DNA of 64,000 nucleotides from Candidatus Peregrinibacteria bacterium (GTDB lineage Bacteria > Patescibacteriota > Gracilibacteria > UBA1369 > UM-FILTER-53-11), in NCBI GenBank assembly GCA_016186205.1, contig JACPMA010000017.1, positions 1 through 64,000 on the forward strand, in the 5' to 3' direction. Positions 52,492 through 61,229 of this stretch are shown piece after piece (positions within the stretch are counted from its first letter, which is position 1; every line of letters starts with the position of its first letter). Position numbers and translations under genes: made by a program. The notes below the pieces were generated by a model. It was not told the origin of the DNA. It saw nothing but the letters and a program-made list of their open reading frames with translations, and did not search any database.

Positions 52492-52943
52492 CGCGAGAAT
52501 TTTTTAAGGCCCTGATCTATTTCGCGAGTCATCGCGCGCCGCTTGAGGACATCGCGCTTATCGTGCTGTTTTTTCCCTCGGCAGACCCCGAGAACAACTT
52601 TGACGAGATTTTTTTTGAGAATTATTTCGAGCGGTATAAGCGTGAATCCTTTTTGATTCGAGAGGCCTGCGAGATGATCGATTTCTTTCCGCTTGAGAAG
52701 GAGTTCGCGCCGCCGAAGTGGATCATAGCCTTCATGCGGGGCGTACCGGTACGGCGATACATGCATATTTTCCGTCACAACGCGCCCGTTGACCACCGAG
52801 ACAAAACTTCCTTTCAGCTGCACGTGGCTTTCCTTGATGGATTTTACTTCCGGCCCGGTCAACACAATGCCTGTTTCATACTTTTCAACGACTTCATAAT
52901 CAAAGTACGCCTTCTTATTTTTCGCTAAAATCTTACCATCCAT
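52488..52943 (-). CDS. smpB: SsrA-binding protein SmpB
   Basis: 151 aa from ATG 52943. Typical order: KILAKNKKAYFDYEVVEKYETGIVLTGPEVKSIKE, SFVSVVNGRVVTENMHVSPY, LIPLEIILKKNLVKVVLGVCRGKKQHDKRDVLKRR and a basic tail. It carries tmRNA into the stalled ribosome; ssrA is at 13977. First gene of a four-gene unit with nadE, nadM and the phosphomutase. A TGCTAGTAT extended -10 lies 9 nt before the ATG. Confidence 0.96.
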   Translation of the reverse strand: MDGKILAKNKKAYFDYEVVEKYETGIVLTGPEVKSIKESHVQLKGSFVSVVNGRVVTENMHVSPYRYAPHEGYDPLRRRELLLKRKEIDHLAGLSNQKGFTLIPLEIILKKNLVKVVLGVCRGKKQHDKRDVLKRRAMTREIDQGLKKFSR

Positions 52944-52984
52944 CGGAAGCAAATACTAGCAGAAAGCACTTCGCAAAGCCAATT

Positions 52985-53413
52985 TTACCACTTCATCTTA
53001 TTATCAACTGCCCACGCGCCGCCGCCAGTCAGCACCAATGCAAGCGCCATGCCCAAGAACGCAAAGTCTTTATTCGGAATTACTTTTGCTCCGGGATCCA
53101 TAAAAAGAGTTAGATCCGGACTCGCCACGCTGACGCCGATAATAAAGCTGACAAACATAAGCGCCACGACAGTTCCGGTAAGCCGCGTGAAAAGGCCGAG
53201 AACAAGAAAAATTCCCGTGATAAGTTCCACATAAGGCAGAGCATAGCCGTAGGCGTTTACGAAAAATGCCGGAAGATAATTTCCTGCCATGTTTTTAACA
53301 ATTTCCACGAATACCGCCGGTTCAAATATTTTACTGTATCCCGCAAAAATCAGTATTACGCCGAGTACGATCCGCAGCACGAGCGGCGCCCATTTGGCAG
53401 TCGGTCGAAGCAT
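52985..53413 (-). CDS. DoxX-family membrane protein
   Basis: 142 aa with four helices: APLVLRIVLGVILIFAGYSKIF, YVELITGIFLVLGLFTRLTGTVVALMFVSF, and a C-terminal FLGMALALVLTGGGAW. The LRIxxGxxxxxxGxxK pattern is that of DoxX/MauE-type proteins, linked to redox balance. Divergent from relA across a perfect 20-bp palindrome. Confidence 0.87.
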   Translation of the reverse strand: MLRPTAKWAPLVLRIVLGVILIFAGYSKIFEPAVFVEIVKNMAGNYLPAFFVNAYGYALPYVELITGIFLVLGLFTRLTGTVVALMFVSFIIGVSVASPDLTLFMDPGAKVIPNKDFAFLGMALALVLTGGGAWAVDNKMKW

Positions 53414-53450
53414 ATAAAAAAGGTTAAAGAATTAATGAACTTAACATTTA

Positions 53451-53470
53451 AACCTATTCTATAATAGGTT
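53451..53470. promoter_or_regulatory. Palindrome AACCTATT-CTAT-AATAGGTT in a divergent promoter
   Basis: Perfect 8-bp arms between doxX and relA. It contains TATAAT (53460-53465), a plausible -10 for relA with a 21-nt leader. A repressor here could switch both genes. Confidence 0.45.
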
Positions 53471-53486
53471 ACAATAAGACTCCAGC

Positions 53487-54656
53487 GTGTTTTCGCATTT
53501 CTTCCCGACTACGGCCCAGTTTCGCCAGAAACTTCTTCGCCAGTGGTTTCGATTCCTTGTGACGGTTAATAACGAACCTTCAAATCGGGAGTTGGCCCTG
53601 CAGTATTTTTTCGAACGCTGCGCCCAAGCGCCGGAAATGTTTCATGCTTTTTTGGAGTTTTTTAAAAAGAAGTTGCAGCGATCACGCAATGCCGAGGCAA
53701 AGCATCTTGCTGAAAAATACCTTCATATTCTTTCAACGCTCTGCGAACGGTTCAGTTTTTTTGAAGAAAAACAGATTCTCGATGATCGTTGTTTTGCCAT
53801 TACGCATCCTAAAAAATATCGCGAAATTGATCAACTCCTCGGTCGCTACAAAAAACAATCCAAAAAACTCATCAATCATATTCTTCAAACGCTCACGCTT
53901 ATTTTGCGCGAAAAAAACCATCTCTGCGACATCAAAGGCCGATACAAAAACATTTACAGCATTGCGCGAAAACTCCAAAAAAAACCCCGCAAAACAGCGC
54001 TTACGCTCAATGACATTTTTGCATTTCGCATCATACCGCGAAGGAATTCCATTAAGCCGTGTTTCGAAATTCTAAACCTCCTCCATGATACTTTCTACCC
54101 CGATGCCGATTATTTTAAAGATTACATAACGATCCCCAAAATAAACGGGTATCAAAGCCTTCATACCGGTTTGTATAACGTGGTTCCGGAGCTCGATCTT
54201 CCAATTGAAGTGCAGATCCGTACAAAGCCAATGGACGATTTTTCAGAGCATGGACTTGCATCGCACTGGCTCTATGCGCAGGGCAAAAAATCAAAACTTA
54301 TTACGGAAAAGGAAAAAAAATTGCTGAATTATTTTTCGTCGATCGGGCAAACTCCGGAGGCTTCCAATTTTATCTATGGTTTCTCGTATAAAGGCGATAT
54401 AGTAAAGCTCGAAAAGGGCTCAACGATTCTTGATTTTGCTTATTTAATCCATACGGATTTGGGAAATAAAACGCGCGGCGCGTTGGTGAATGATACGAAG
54501 AAAACGTTCAACTATGAAATTCAAGAAGGTGATGTTGTGCAGATTTTGAAGGATGCAAAACCGCAGGTAAGTCCTGCATGGATGGCCGCTATTCATACGA
54601 AACACGCGCGCAAAAAAATATCCGAATATCTTAAAAAACATGCCAGCAAAACTTAA
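53487..54656 (+). CDS. RelA/SpoT-type (p)ppGpp synthetase without HD hydrolase domain
   Basis: 389 aa, GTG start. Residues 1-120 are helical with no HDxxED hydrolase motif. The synthetase follows: G-loop IKGRYKNIYSIARK (149-162), DIFAFRII, DYITIPKINGYQSLHTGLY and EVQIRTKPMDDFSEHGLASHWLY with the catalytic Glu (E241). A TGS domain lies near 300-365 (GDIVKLEKGSTILDFAYLIHTDLG). It makes the alarmone but cannot hydrolyse it, and lacks the ACT/ZFD regulatory end. The last 17 bp overlap the PAS-GAF gene. Confidence 0.9.
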   Translation: MFSHFFPTTAQFRQKLLRQWFRFLVTVNNEPSNRELALQYFFERCAQAPEMFHAFLEFFKKKLQRSRNAEAKHLAEKYLHILSTLCERFSFFEEKQILDDRCFAITHPKKYREIDQLLGRYKKQSKKLINHILQTLTLILREKNHLCDIKGRYKNIYSIARKLQKKPRKTALTLNDIFAFRIIPRRNSIKPCFEILNLLHDTFYPDADYFKDYITIPKINGYQSLHTGLYNVVPELDLPIEVQIRTKPMDDFSEHGLASHWLYAQGKKSKLITEKEKKLLNYFSSIGQTPEASNFIYGFSYKGDIVKLEKGSTILDFAYLIHTDLGNKTRGALVNDTKKTFNYEIQEGDVVQILKDAKPQVSPAWMAAIHTKHARKKISEYLKKHASKT

Positions 54657-55929
54657 ACTTAAACTTAAACTTAAACTTTCTCTCCCGCCAGACGTCATTT
54701 ATAAACGGCTCGTCGAACATATGAACGAAGCTGTGTGGATGGGAGATGAGCATGAGCGAACCGTATACGCGAATCCGAAATTCTGCGAGATCATGGGATA
54801 TACGCTGAAAGAAATGCTCGGCCGCGAATCGTATGAATTTTGGGATGAAGAAAGCGCCAAGCGAGTAAAAAACGTAAATCTTACGAAACGGAAAAAAGGT
54901 ATAAGTTCAAGCTATGAAGGAAATTTGTTGACAAAAGACGGAAGAAAAATTCCTGTGCTCTTGAGCGGTACACCGTTACCGGACGGCGGGACGATCGGCA
55001 TTATGACGAATCTTACCGAGTTGAAGAAAAAAGAAGAGGCGGAAAAAATTCTCGGCAGTGCGGTGCAGTATGCCACGGATGCCATCGTTATTTTTGACAA
55101 TAAAGGCCGGATCAATACATGGAACAAAGGCGCCAAAATCATATTTGGCTATAAAAAAGAAGAAATGATGAACGCGAAGCTGGAAAAAGTATTCCCAAAG
55201 GATTCCATTAAAAATCTCCTCCAGCATTCTTCGGTGCTCTATAATCTTGAGCTCAAGGGACTTCACAAAAACAAGCGTCCAATCGATATATCCGCTACGT
55301 TAACGCCTATTTTTAGCGAAGACAAAAAAACTACGGCCTATTGCTTGCTCATTGCGCGCGACATTACGAATCAAACGAAATTTGAAGAAGAACTCACCAT
55401 GAAGTATCAAAAACTGAAAGAGATCAATAATAAATTCGGGATTATTCGGCGGCAGATGGATTATATTTTTGAGATCCTTGACCTTTTAAAGAGCCACAGC
55501 GATCCGAAAACCATCGCCGATTTTATCGTAAGCTCGATCATTATGCTTACACGCGTGGATGCTTGCGTGCTGCGCCGATACAACTCGCAAAAAGACACCC
55601 TCGAATTCATTGCCGGTTTCGGCGTGGATGAGTCATGGAAAGGAAAAGCGAGCCTCCGATACAATAAAAGCCTCATCGAAAAAGCCGTTTTGCAAAAAAC
55701 TCCTCTCAAAATTATCGATGTGACGAAAGAACCGCGCTATCACTCCGCTTATCTCGCCAAAAAACACAATCTTTGCTCTCTCCTTCTCATTCCGCTGCAA
55801 TTTAAAGGAAAACTTGTCGGAAGTTTGTCGCTCTATTCGAGCCCGCAAAAAAAGCTCGAGATTTTCGAAAACGAATTCATTGAAAAATACGCAAAACTTG
55901 TGGAAGTTGCAGTAGGGACGATGTTCTAA
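54640..55929 (+). CDS. PAS-PAS-GAF sensor protein without output domain
   Basis: 429 aa. PAS 1 at about 20-130 (MNEAVWMGDEHERTVYANPKFCEIMGYTLKEMLG), PAS 2 at about 145-255 (YATDAIVIFDNKGRINTWNKGAKIIFGYKKEEM), a short coiled coil, and GAF at about 285-429 (ILDLLKSHSDPKTIADFIVSSIIMLTRVDACVLRRY). No kinase, GGDEF or HTH follows, so it must signal through a partner. Residues 4-13 are five Lys-Leu pairs encoded by a tandem AAACTT repeat. It overlaps relA, so it may tune alarmone synthesis. Confidence 0.85.
   Translation: MPAKLKLKLKLKLSLPPDVIYKRLVEHMNEAVWMGDEHERTVYANPKFCEIMGYTLKEMLGRESYEFWDEESAKRVKNVNLTKRKKGISSSYEGNLLTKDGRKIPVLLSGTPLPDGGTIGIMTNLTELKKKEEAEKILGSAVQYATDAIVIFDNKGRINTWNKGAKIIFGYKKEEMMNAKLEKVFPKDSIKNLLQHSSVLYNLELKGLHKNKRPIDISATLTPIFSEDKKTTAYCLLIARDITNQTKFEEELTMKYQKLKEINNKFGIIRRQMDYIFEILDLLKSHSDPKTIADFIVSSIIMLTRVDACVLRRYNSQKDTLEFIAGFGVDESWKGKASLRYNKSLIEKAVLQKTPLKIIDVTKEPRYHSAYLAKKHNLCSLLLIPLQFKGKLVGSLSLYSSPQKKLEIFENEFIEKYAKLVEVAVGTMF
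54649..54678 (+). repeat. Five tandem AAACTT units at the start of the PAS-GAF gene
   Basis: Encodes KLKLKLKLKL and also spans the relA stop codon region. Hexamer slippage would change the number of Lys-Leu pairs without breaking the frame. Confidence 0.85.
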
Positions 55930-58900
55930 GCTGTTTTGAGTTGGCGGCTAATGGAGTCGGCATGATGTTGAAGTGTGGCGAGAAACCACGCGGGACCAAT
56001 ATCTCTTTCAATCCAAGGTACTCGTTTGCCATTTTTATCAACCGCGCCGAAGTTAAGCGTATGATTATTTATGTAATACGTTGAATTAAGTTCGGCCGGC
56101 CGTACGCGCAGGCGAGGATGGTGAGGTTTTTGTGCTTCATTGGGTTCTACTATTTCTCGTGGCCGTCTTTTTAATGAAAGCCCTAGAGGATCTGGATTTT
56201 TTCCTGCCATAAGCCGCGCAGCTTGCAGTGAAGTTCCTGTAACAATTTCAGCAAATTCTCTACGAATACCATCAGTATGTCTTGCAAGATGTCGTTTTAA
56301 AACTAGACGGTGGTGTCTGTCCGCCAATTGAACTTCCGGATGGAATTGTGAAGTGATAATTTTTCCATTTGCAAAAGAAAACGCGACCGGCGGCAGCGAA
56401 GAATCAATTGCACCCTTTCCTGGCTTCGAGAAACCACTGCACGGAAAAGCCAATGGTTTTACATCATCAACGGTTTCATATCCCGGAACGAGTACATATC
56501 CCGAATGCGTCATGGCTAACGTACAAGTCTGTCCTTGGAGATGCTTGAGGCTTGCATGGCTGTCGGCAAAGCGCACTGGGAAAGCGCCGAATTCCAAAGC
56601 TCCACGCACAGTTTTAAAAGGTAAACCATTTACTTTGCCATATGCTTCAAGCAGGGCTTGGTGTCCGAAGCACACCCCGACCGCCCTTAAAGTATTTCCG
56701 TTTTGAATGCGTTTTACTAAGGGAACTGCACATTCTTCTGTAAAGGCCATGCCGCGCGGGTCGTAAGTATCATCCAGACTGCCGCCTAAAATAACTACTC
56801 CGGTATCTGGAAATGACGGATATTCTCCGCTTCTTAGTCTGACATTTTTAACCGTCATCAATCTCTTTGCCGCTTCTCCGCCGAGCAATTGTTCCAAGGC
56901 GCCTCTCATGAGAGGATTTGTGAAACAGTCGCCGAATTCAACAAGGGTGAGCGGCGGCTGGCCTCCTGTCCGCTCACAAATTTCTTCAAGGGTTGCAACA
57001 AGATTTCTTTGTTCATCCTGCAAATCGACTAGACGCGGAATGCGCGAATTTCTAGGCAGTTCATTTACGGGAATACGGCGTTTTTTATGAATTCCTTCGC
57101 CATCCTTTCCTCTTAGAGGGAAAGTTTCGGTGCTGAACTCCGGATCATTATTTAATAGAATGGCGCCTCCTTCCATTGCTCGCACTCGGTTTCGAACTTT
57201 CTTTATTTCCGAATTTACCAAACCGACTGCGTTCAAACGGCAAGCTTCCCATAGCGGAGCACCAACCTCTCCCGCGCTGGCATTGCGCCATTGATCAGTG
57301 CCAAAAATACTTCTTTCCAAAAGATCGTCAACTTCTCGATGAACGCCTTGAAATTCAAATCTGCCGCGTCTTATTTTTAGCGCCCTGTCTGCTTCAGAGT
57401 CGCCGGTAATTAAAGTCGAATCGATAAGAATTCTCCGAAGTTCTCCCATGATTTGGCTTCGAAGAACCCGTTCAGGCCAAGATGTAGCATACTCATCGAT
57501 AGGTACGCCGGAACACCCTGAACGCAATAATTCCGCTTTCTCGGCTGCATTGAAAAAAGCGAATGAACCATCTTCTCCTGCTATGCATCGTTGCACGAGA
57601 ATTGACCTTGGTCCCGCGGCAGAGCAAATCACTTCAACTCGATATTGCGGTCCGAGTTTTTGTTGAAGCCTTTGCCAAATCTCTATGCGTTCGTAGCGGG
57701 TATATGACTCACGCATGCCGTCATCTAAAATAATGCCTCCCGGTTTAAGTCGGCGGCAAAAAGATTCCATGAGAGTTTCATATGCTGCATCTTCAAGATG
57801 AGAAGAAGCTCGAAAACAATTCACCATGTCCAAGAGCGGTTTTTCTTCCACTAATTGACCAAACTCTTCAAATTTTCCAAGAATGACATGGTGGGGCCAG
57901 ATTGTTATGTGCTGGGCTAAATCGGTCGGTTGCTCCTTCGGTTTTTTTATTGGATCCCAGAATTCAGGCGTGAAATATTTTTTTACAAACTCTGCGCCGG
58001 ACTTTGAAGATTCTGCCCCCTTTTTTTCGCCAGCAAAAAGCGATTGAATAAGCGCTCGGCATTCTGGCGAAATATCCATATCCGTGTCGCGAATAAATTC
58101 TCCGTCAGCCTTGATCTTTTTAAGACCGATGAGATTCGGGAGGTAGCCGGGAAGCCCGAGAAGAATACTCCTGATGTAGTTTGGATCCATTTGAAGCAGG
58201 CATAGTCTTTGCAGCAATTTCGATGGATCGTTATTGAACTCTTTTGAATAATGGAGGCGCCGCAGTAAGAGGGTGCAGATAATATGAATTAATTCATGAA
58301 CAGCTCCGTCCTTTTTATATTCATCCTTCAGAAAGGTTGTCATGAGATCTTCCAACGTATAATAAATTCGATCGGCATAGCCGATTTCCGTAAAGTAATC
58401 AATAAGTCTTCTTCCGTTTCCAAAAGGGTCAGTGCGGTCTCTGCGCAAACGTTCCAGCATTACGCCGGTGCCACAACCGGCGTGGAGATGAACGAGCTTT
58501 CCTTCGCGGATAGGAGCTGTCGTAGCAAGCTGGCCGTTTCGACGATGAAATCTTAATAAAATAGCCTCTGCCTGTGCGAGAGAAGCGACCCCAAAACCTT
58601 CTGAAATTTCATCCTCTCGATTTACGCTCCAGTCTCCCTGGGTTAGCATTTCTGCTATTCCGAGTTTTAAATAAAGCGCCTTTATTCCCATTTGATTTGA
58701 TGAATTCCGGAGGTACGCTTCACGTTCTTCATAATGCGCGCCGTCATATCTCATTTGTCCTAAAGCTCTGCGTTCGTCATCAAGAAGACGCATAAGAGCT
58801 TTTGCGGTCGGTTTTCCTCTGTGTTTTATTTTTCCGGTCCTTTCATCGGTATAACTTTCACCCGGATCAGCTGCGGTAGCTATTGCTTTTATACGATGAT

Positions 58901-59024
58901 ATTCGATATCAGTTAAATCGCGCGGATTTGCGAACAGTCGAACATCAGGAGTTCTTTCGTGTCCCCCTAAATCTTTTAATTCAACCGTGCGTATATGGTC
59001 TGGTTGGTCTGGCCGATCTGGCAT
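55926..59024 (-). CDS. Large fusion: methyltransferase-like domain plus class I glutamine amidotransferase
   Basis: 1032 aa, the second largest protein in the window. Residues about 175-480 resemble a SAM-dependent methyltransferase: motif I VHLHAGCGTGVMLERL near 181 and RRLKPGGIILDDGMRES near 430, with a long helical insertion between. A middle part without recognised family (about 490-690) follows. Residues about 700-910 are a GATase1: TGVVILGGSLDDTYD, the nucleophile elbow GVCFGHQALLEAYG (C785), and SQFHPEV (H895, E897). The tail ends NSTYYINNHTLNFGAVDKNGKRVPWIERDIG. The ammonia acceptor is unknown. Stops 4 bp inside the convergent PAS-GAF gene. Confidence 0.75.
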   Translation of the reverse strand: MPDRPDQPDHIRTVELKDLGGHERTPDVRLFANPRDLTDIEYHRIKAIATAADPGESYTDERTGKIKHRGKPTAKALMRLLDDERRALGQMRYDGAHYEEREAYLRNSSNQMGIKALYLKLGIAEMLTQGDWSVNREDEISEGFGVASLAQAEAILLRFHRRNGQLATTAPIREGKLVHLHAGCGTGVMLERLRRDRTDPFGNGRRLIDYFTEIGYADRIYYTLEDLMTTFLKDEYKKDGAVHELIHIICTLLLRRLHYSKEFNNDPSKLLQRLCLLQMDPNYIRSILLGLPGYLPNLIGLKKIKADGEFIRDTDMDISPECRALIQSLFAGEKKGAESSKSGAEFVKKYFTPEFWDPIKKPKEQPTDLAQHITIWPHHVILGKFEEFGQLVEEKPLLDMVNCFRASSHLEDAAYETLMESFCRRLKPGGIILDDGMRESYTRYERIEIWQRLQQKLGPQYRVEVICSAAGPRSILVQRCIAGEDGSFAFFNAAEKAELLRSGCSGVPIDEYATSWPERVLRSQIMGELRRILIDSTLITGDSEADRALKIRRGRFEFQGVHREVDDLLERSIFGTDQWRNASAGEVGAPLWEACRLNAVGLVNSEIKKVRNRVRAMEGGAILLNNDPEFSTETFPLRGKDGEGIHKKRRIPVNELPRNSRIPRLVDLQDEQRNLVATLEEICERTGGQPPLTLVEFGDCFTNPLMRGALEQLLGGEAAKRLMTVKNVRLRSGEYPSFPDTGVVILGGSLDDTYDPRGMAFTEECAVPLVKRIQNGNTLRAVGVCFGHQALLEAYGKVNGLPFKTVRGALEFGAFPVRFADSHASLKHLQGQTCTLAMTHSGYVLVPGYETVDDVKPLAFPCSGFSKPGKGAIDSSLPPVAFSFANGKIITSQFHPEVQLADRHHRLVLKRHLARHTDGIRREFAEIVTGTSLQAARLMAGKNPDPLGLSLKRRPREIVEPNEAQKPHHPRLRVRPAELNSTYYINNHTLNFGAVDKNGKRVPWIERDIGPAWFLATLQHHADSISRQLKTA

Positions 59025-59121
59025 GGAGGCGTAAAATACACCACAAACATGAATATGTCAAAGAGGGCCTTTATCCTAATCTGTAAGCCCTCTTTTTAAT
59101 CTTGCCGATAGAAGAGTTAGT

Positions 59122-59802
59122 TTACCCCGCGTGCCTCTTCAAAAACCCAAAATGGTACACAAATCCTGCTACTAGCGCGCCGATCACCGGGCCGACCCAG
59201 TAAATGTAGTGCGTTCCCCAGTGAGAGCTCACGAGCGCCGGTCCGAAAGATCTTGCCGGATTTAAAGCTGCCATCGTGAAACTGCCGCCGATCATAACTC
59301 CAACCGCAAATACAAGTCCGACGCAAAGTCCGCCGAATCCTCCGGTAGCTCTTTTATCAACGAGCGTTGCAAATACTGTCCAGACTAGGAAGAATGTGAG
59401 AATCGCTTCCACTAAAATTCCCATGCCCGGCGTAGTTCCTGGAAGGAGCATTGTGTCGCCAAGAAAATATTGCGGCGAGACGCCGACAAAAACCACTTTC
59501 AAAAAAAGCGCCGCTACGACCGATCCGACGAGCTGCGCCAGAATGTATCCGACTGCCATGAGCGTTTTTACATGGCCGGTAGCCCATAAAGCTACAGTCA
59601 CCGCCGGATTTACATGAGCGCCGGAAATATGCCATGCGCTATAAATTATTGCCGTGAGCGCAAGGCCGTGCGCGAGCGCAATGCCGACAGTGCCTAGCCC
59701 GCCAGCAGTTTTCCAGTTAGCCAGAACGGATCCGGCTGCTATGAAGACGAACGCAAAAGTCGCGAACGCTTCCGTGAGATATTTTTGCCAATTATCCTGC
59801 AT
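59122..59802 (-). CDS. Aquaporin/glycerol facilitator (MIP family)
   Basis: 226 aa, six helices and both NPA half-helices: SGAHVNPAVTVALW near residue 65 and ALNPARSFGPALV near 180. The Arg after the second NPA is present. Overall closer to AqpZ-type water channels than GlpF (R-S-F-G-P-A after NPA), though selectivity is inferred. Separated by 91 bp from the guanine deaminase gene. Confidence 0.93.
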   Translation of the reverse strand: MQDNWQKYLTEAFATFAFVFIAAGSVLANWKTAGGLGTVGIALAHGLALTAIIYSAWHISGAHVNPAVTVALWATGHVKTLMAVGYILAQLVGSVVAALFLKVVFVGVSPQYFLGDTMLLPGTTPGMGILVEAILTFFLVWTVFATLVDKRATGGFGGLCVGLVFAVGVMIGGSFTMAALNPARSFGPALVSSHWGTHYIYWVGPVIGALVAGFVYHFGFLKRHAG

Positions 59803-59893
59803 AGGAATATTTGGTTAGGAAATAAAAATAAGCATTTCAAAAATTACTCACAGAATATAACTTTTATGTTTTTTTGTCAAAAGACGTGAGACA

Positions 59894-61207
59894 TCAAAAG
59901 ACGCGTCGGCCGGCGATGTATGTTTTTCGGACAATTGCTTCTAAATCCGCCTGGCTGCCTGCAAAAATTTCCGCCAAGAGATGATTGGGGTTTGCATATG
60001 CGCGCGTTCCAGGACTTCCTAGAACAGCAAAAGTTGCTTCTTTATCGCGATTGAGATTTCCGGCAACACGATCAACGCCGAGAATTTCTGCGCCTGCGAG
60101 CGTTCCGCGGTAAAGGGCTTCGGTTTCAGAAACATCAGCGTGGCCAGCATGCACGCGGTTATATGCTTGCATAACATGAAGCATACTTAAACTCGGACCG
60201 GCGCCGACATCGGAACCAAGCGCATACAAAATGCCGCGTTCGCGAATTCGTTCAACCGGCATGCGTCCGCTGCCAAGCGCTTCATTTGAAGTCGGGCAGT
60301 GCGCAACGCATGTGCCGGTTTGCGCAAGTACATCAAGTTCTTCGTCCGAAGCATGAATAACATGCGCCATTATTGTGTGGCGTCCAAGCAATCCAGCGCG
60401 CGCATAGACATCGGTATAACTTTTTGCATCCGGAAAGAGCCGCCGTACCAATTCCACTTCATCGTGTTCAGTTCCGTCATGATTTTCGCTTAAGTGGGTT
60501 TGAACCCATACATTTCTCTGTTTTGCAATTCTACCAGCTGCCTTTAGCACTTCTGCGCTGCACGAAGGCGCAAAACGCGGAGTAACGGCGTAACTTCCGC
60601 CGAATTCTTCCGCAAATCTATCCGTCATAGCCAAAGCTTCTTCCGGATCCTGTTTTAGGTATGGAGGAAAATCGCTCGTCATGATCACGTTTCCAATAAC
60701 CATGCGTCCCGCAGCGTGTTGAAATGCCGCGCGTAAAGCGCTTTCATGAACAGAAGAATAAACAGCAGCTACTGTTGTGCCATGCCTTGCAAGTTCATCA
60801 AAAAAAGTTTGTGCCCGCGCATCGGCTAACTGGGCATCTGCATAACGGTGTTCTTCCGGCCAAATATGTTCTTCAAGCCATGGCATGAGAGAATTGCGAA
60901 ATCTTCCACGCACTTCATTTTGCACCCAGTGAACATGAAGATCGTTCATGCCTGGAATAATAGTAGGCCGTTCGCCATGTTTAGTTTCATCTATTACCTC
61001 ATAGCGATCGGCAAAAGCTACTGCAAGAAGTGTGAAATCGCCGACTGCCGCTACAGTGCCATCCGCGCGTACTGCCAGTCCGCCGTCTTCATGGTAATCG
61101 CAATCATTCGGACCTTGCGGGTTAACTATTCTGGCGCGATGAACAGCTTTTATCGGCGGAGGAAATGCTTCCATTCCCCGCAGCTGCGGTGCATTCGGAA
61201 AATTCAT
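59894..61207 (-). CDS. Amidohydrolase, guanine deaminase-like
   Basis: 437 aa from ATG 61207 (the track start at 61255 would overlap the DHS-like gene). Metal motif PGMNDLHVHW, then HLSENHDGTEHDEV, MAHVIHAS, and ALGSDVGAGPSLSMLHVMQAYN, which matches guanine deaminase GTDVxGGxSxSML. It would convert guanine to xanthine and ammonia with Zn. Related deaminases (chlorohydrolase/TRZ group) share the fold, so the base is inferred. Lies 22 bp after the DHS-like gene in the same orientation. Confidence 0.8.
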   Translation of the reverse strand: MNFPNAPQLRGMEAFPPPIKAVHRARIVNPQGPNDCDYHEDGGLAVRADGTVAAVGDFTLLAVAFADRYEVIDETKHGERPTIIPGMNDLHVHWVQNEVRGRFRNSLMPWLEEHIWPEEHRYADAQLADARAQTFFDELARHGTTVAAVYSSVHESALRAAFQHAAGRMVIGNVIMTSDFPPYLKQDPEEALAMTDRFAEEFGGSYAVTPRFAPSCSAEVLKAAGRIAKQRNVWVQTHLSENHDGTEHDEVELVRRLFPDAKSYTDVYARAGLLGRHTIMAHVIHASDEELDVLAQTGTCVAHCPTSNEALGSGRMPVERIRERGILYALGSDVGAGPSLSMLHVMQAYNRVHAGHADVSETEALYRGTLAGAEILGVDRVAGNLNRDKEATFAVLGSPGTRAYANPNHLLAEIFAGSQADLEAIVRKTYIAGRRVF

Positions 61208-61229
61208 TGGCCAGCAATGTACCAAAAAC

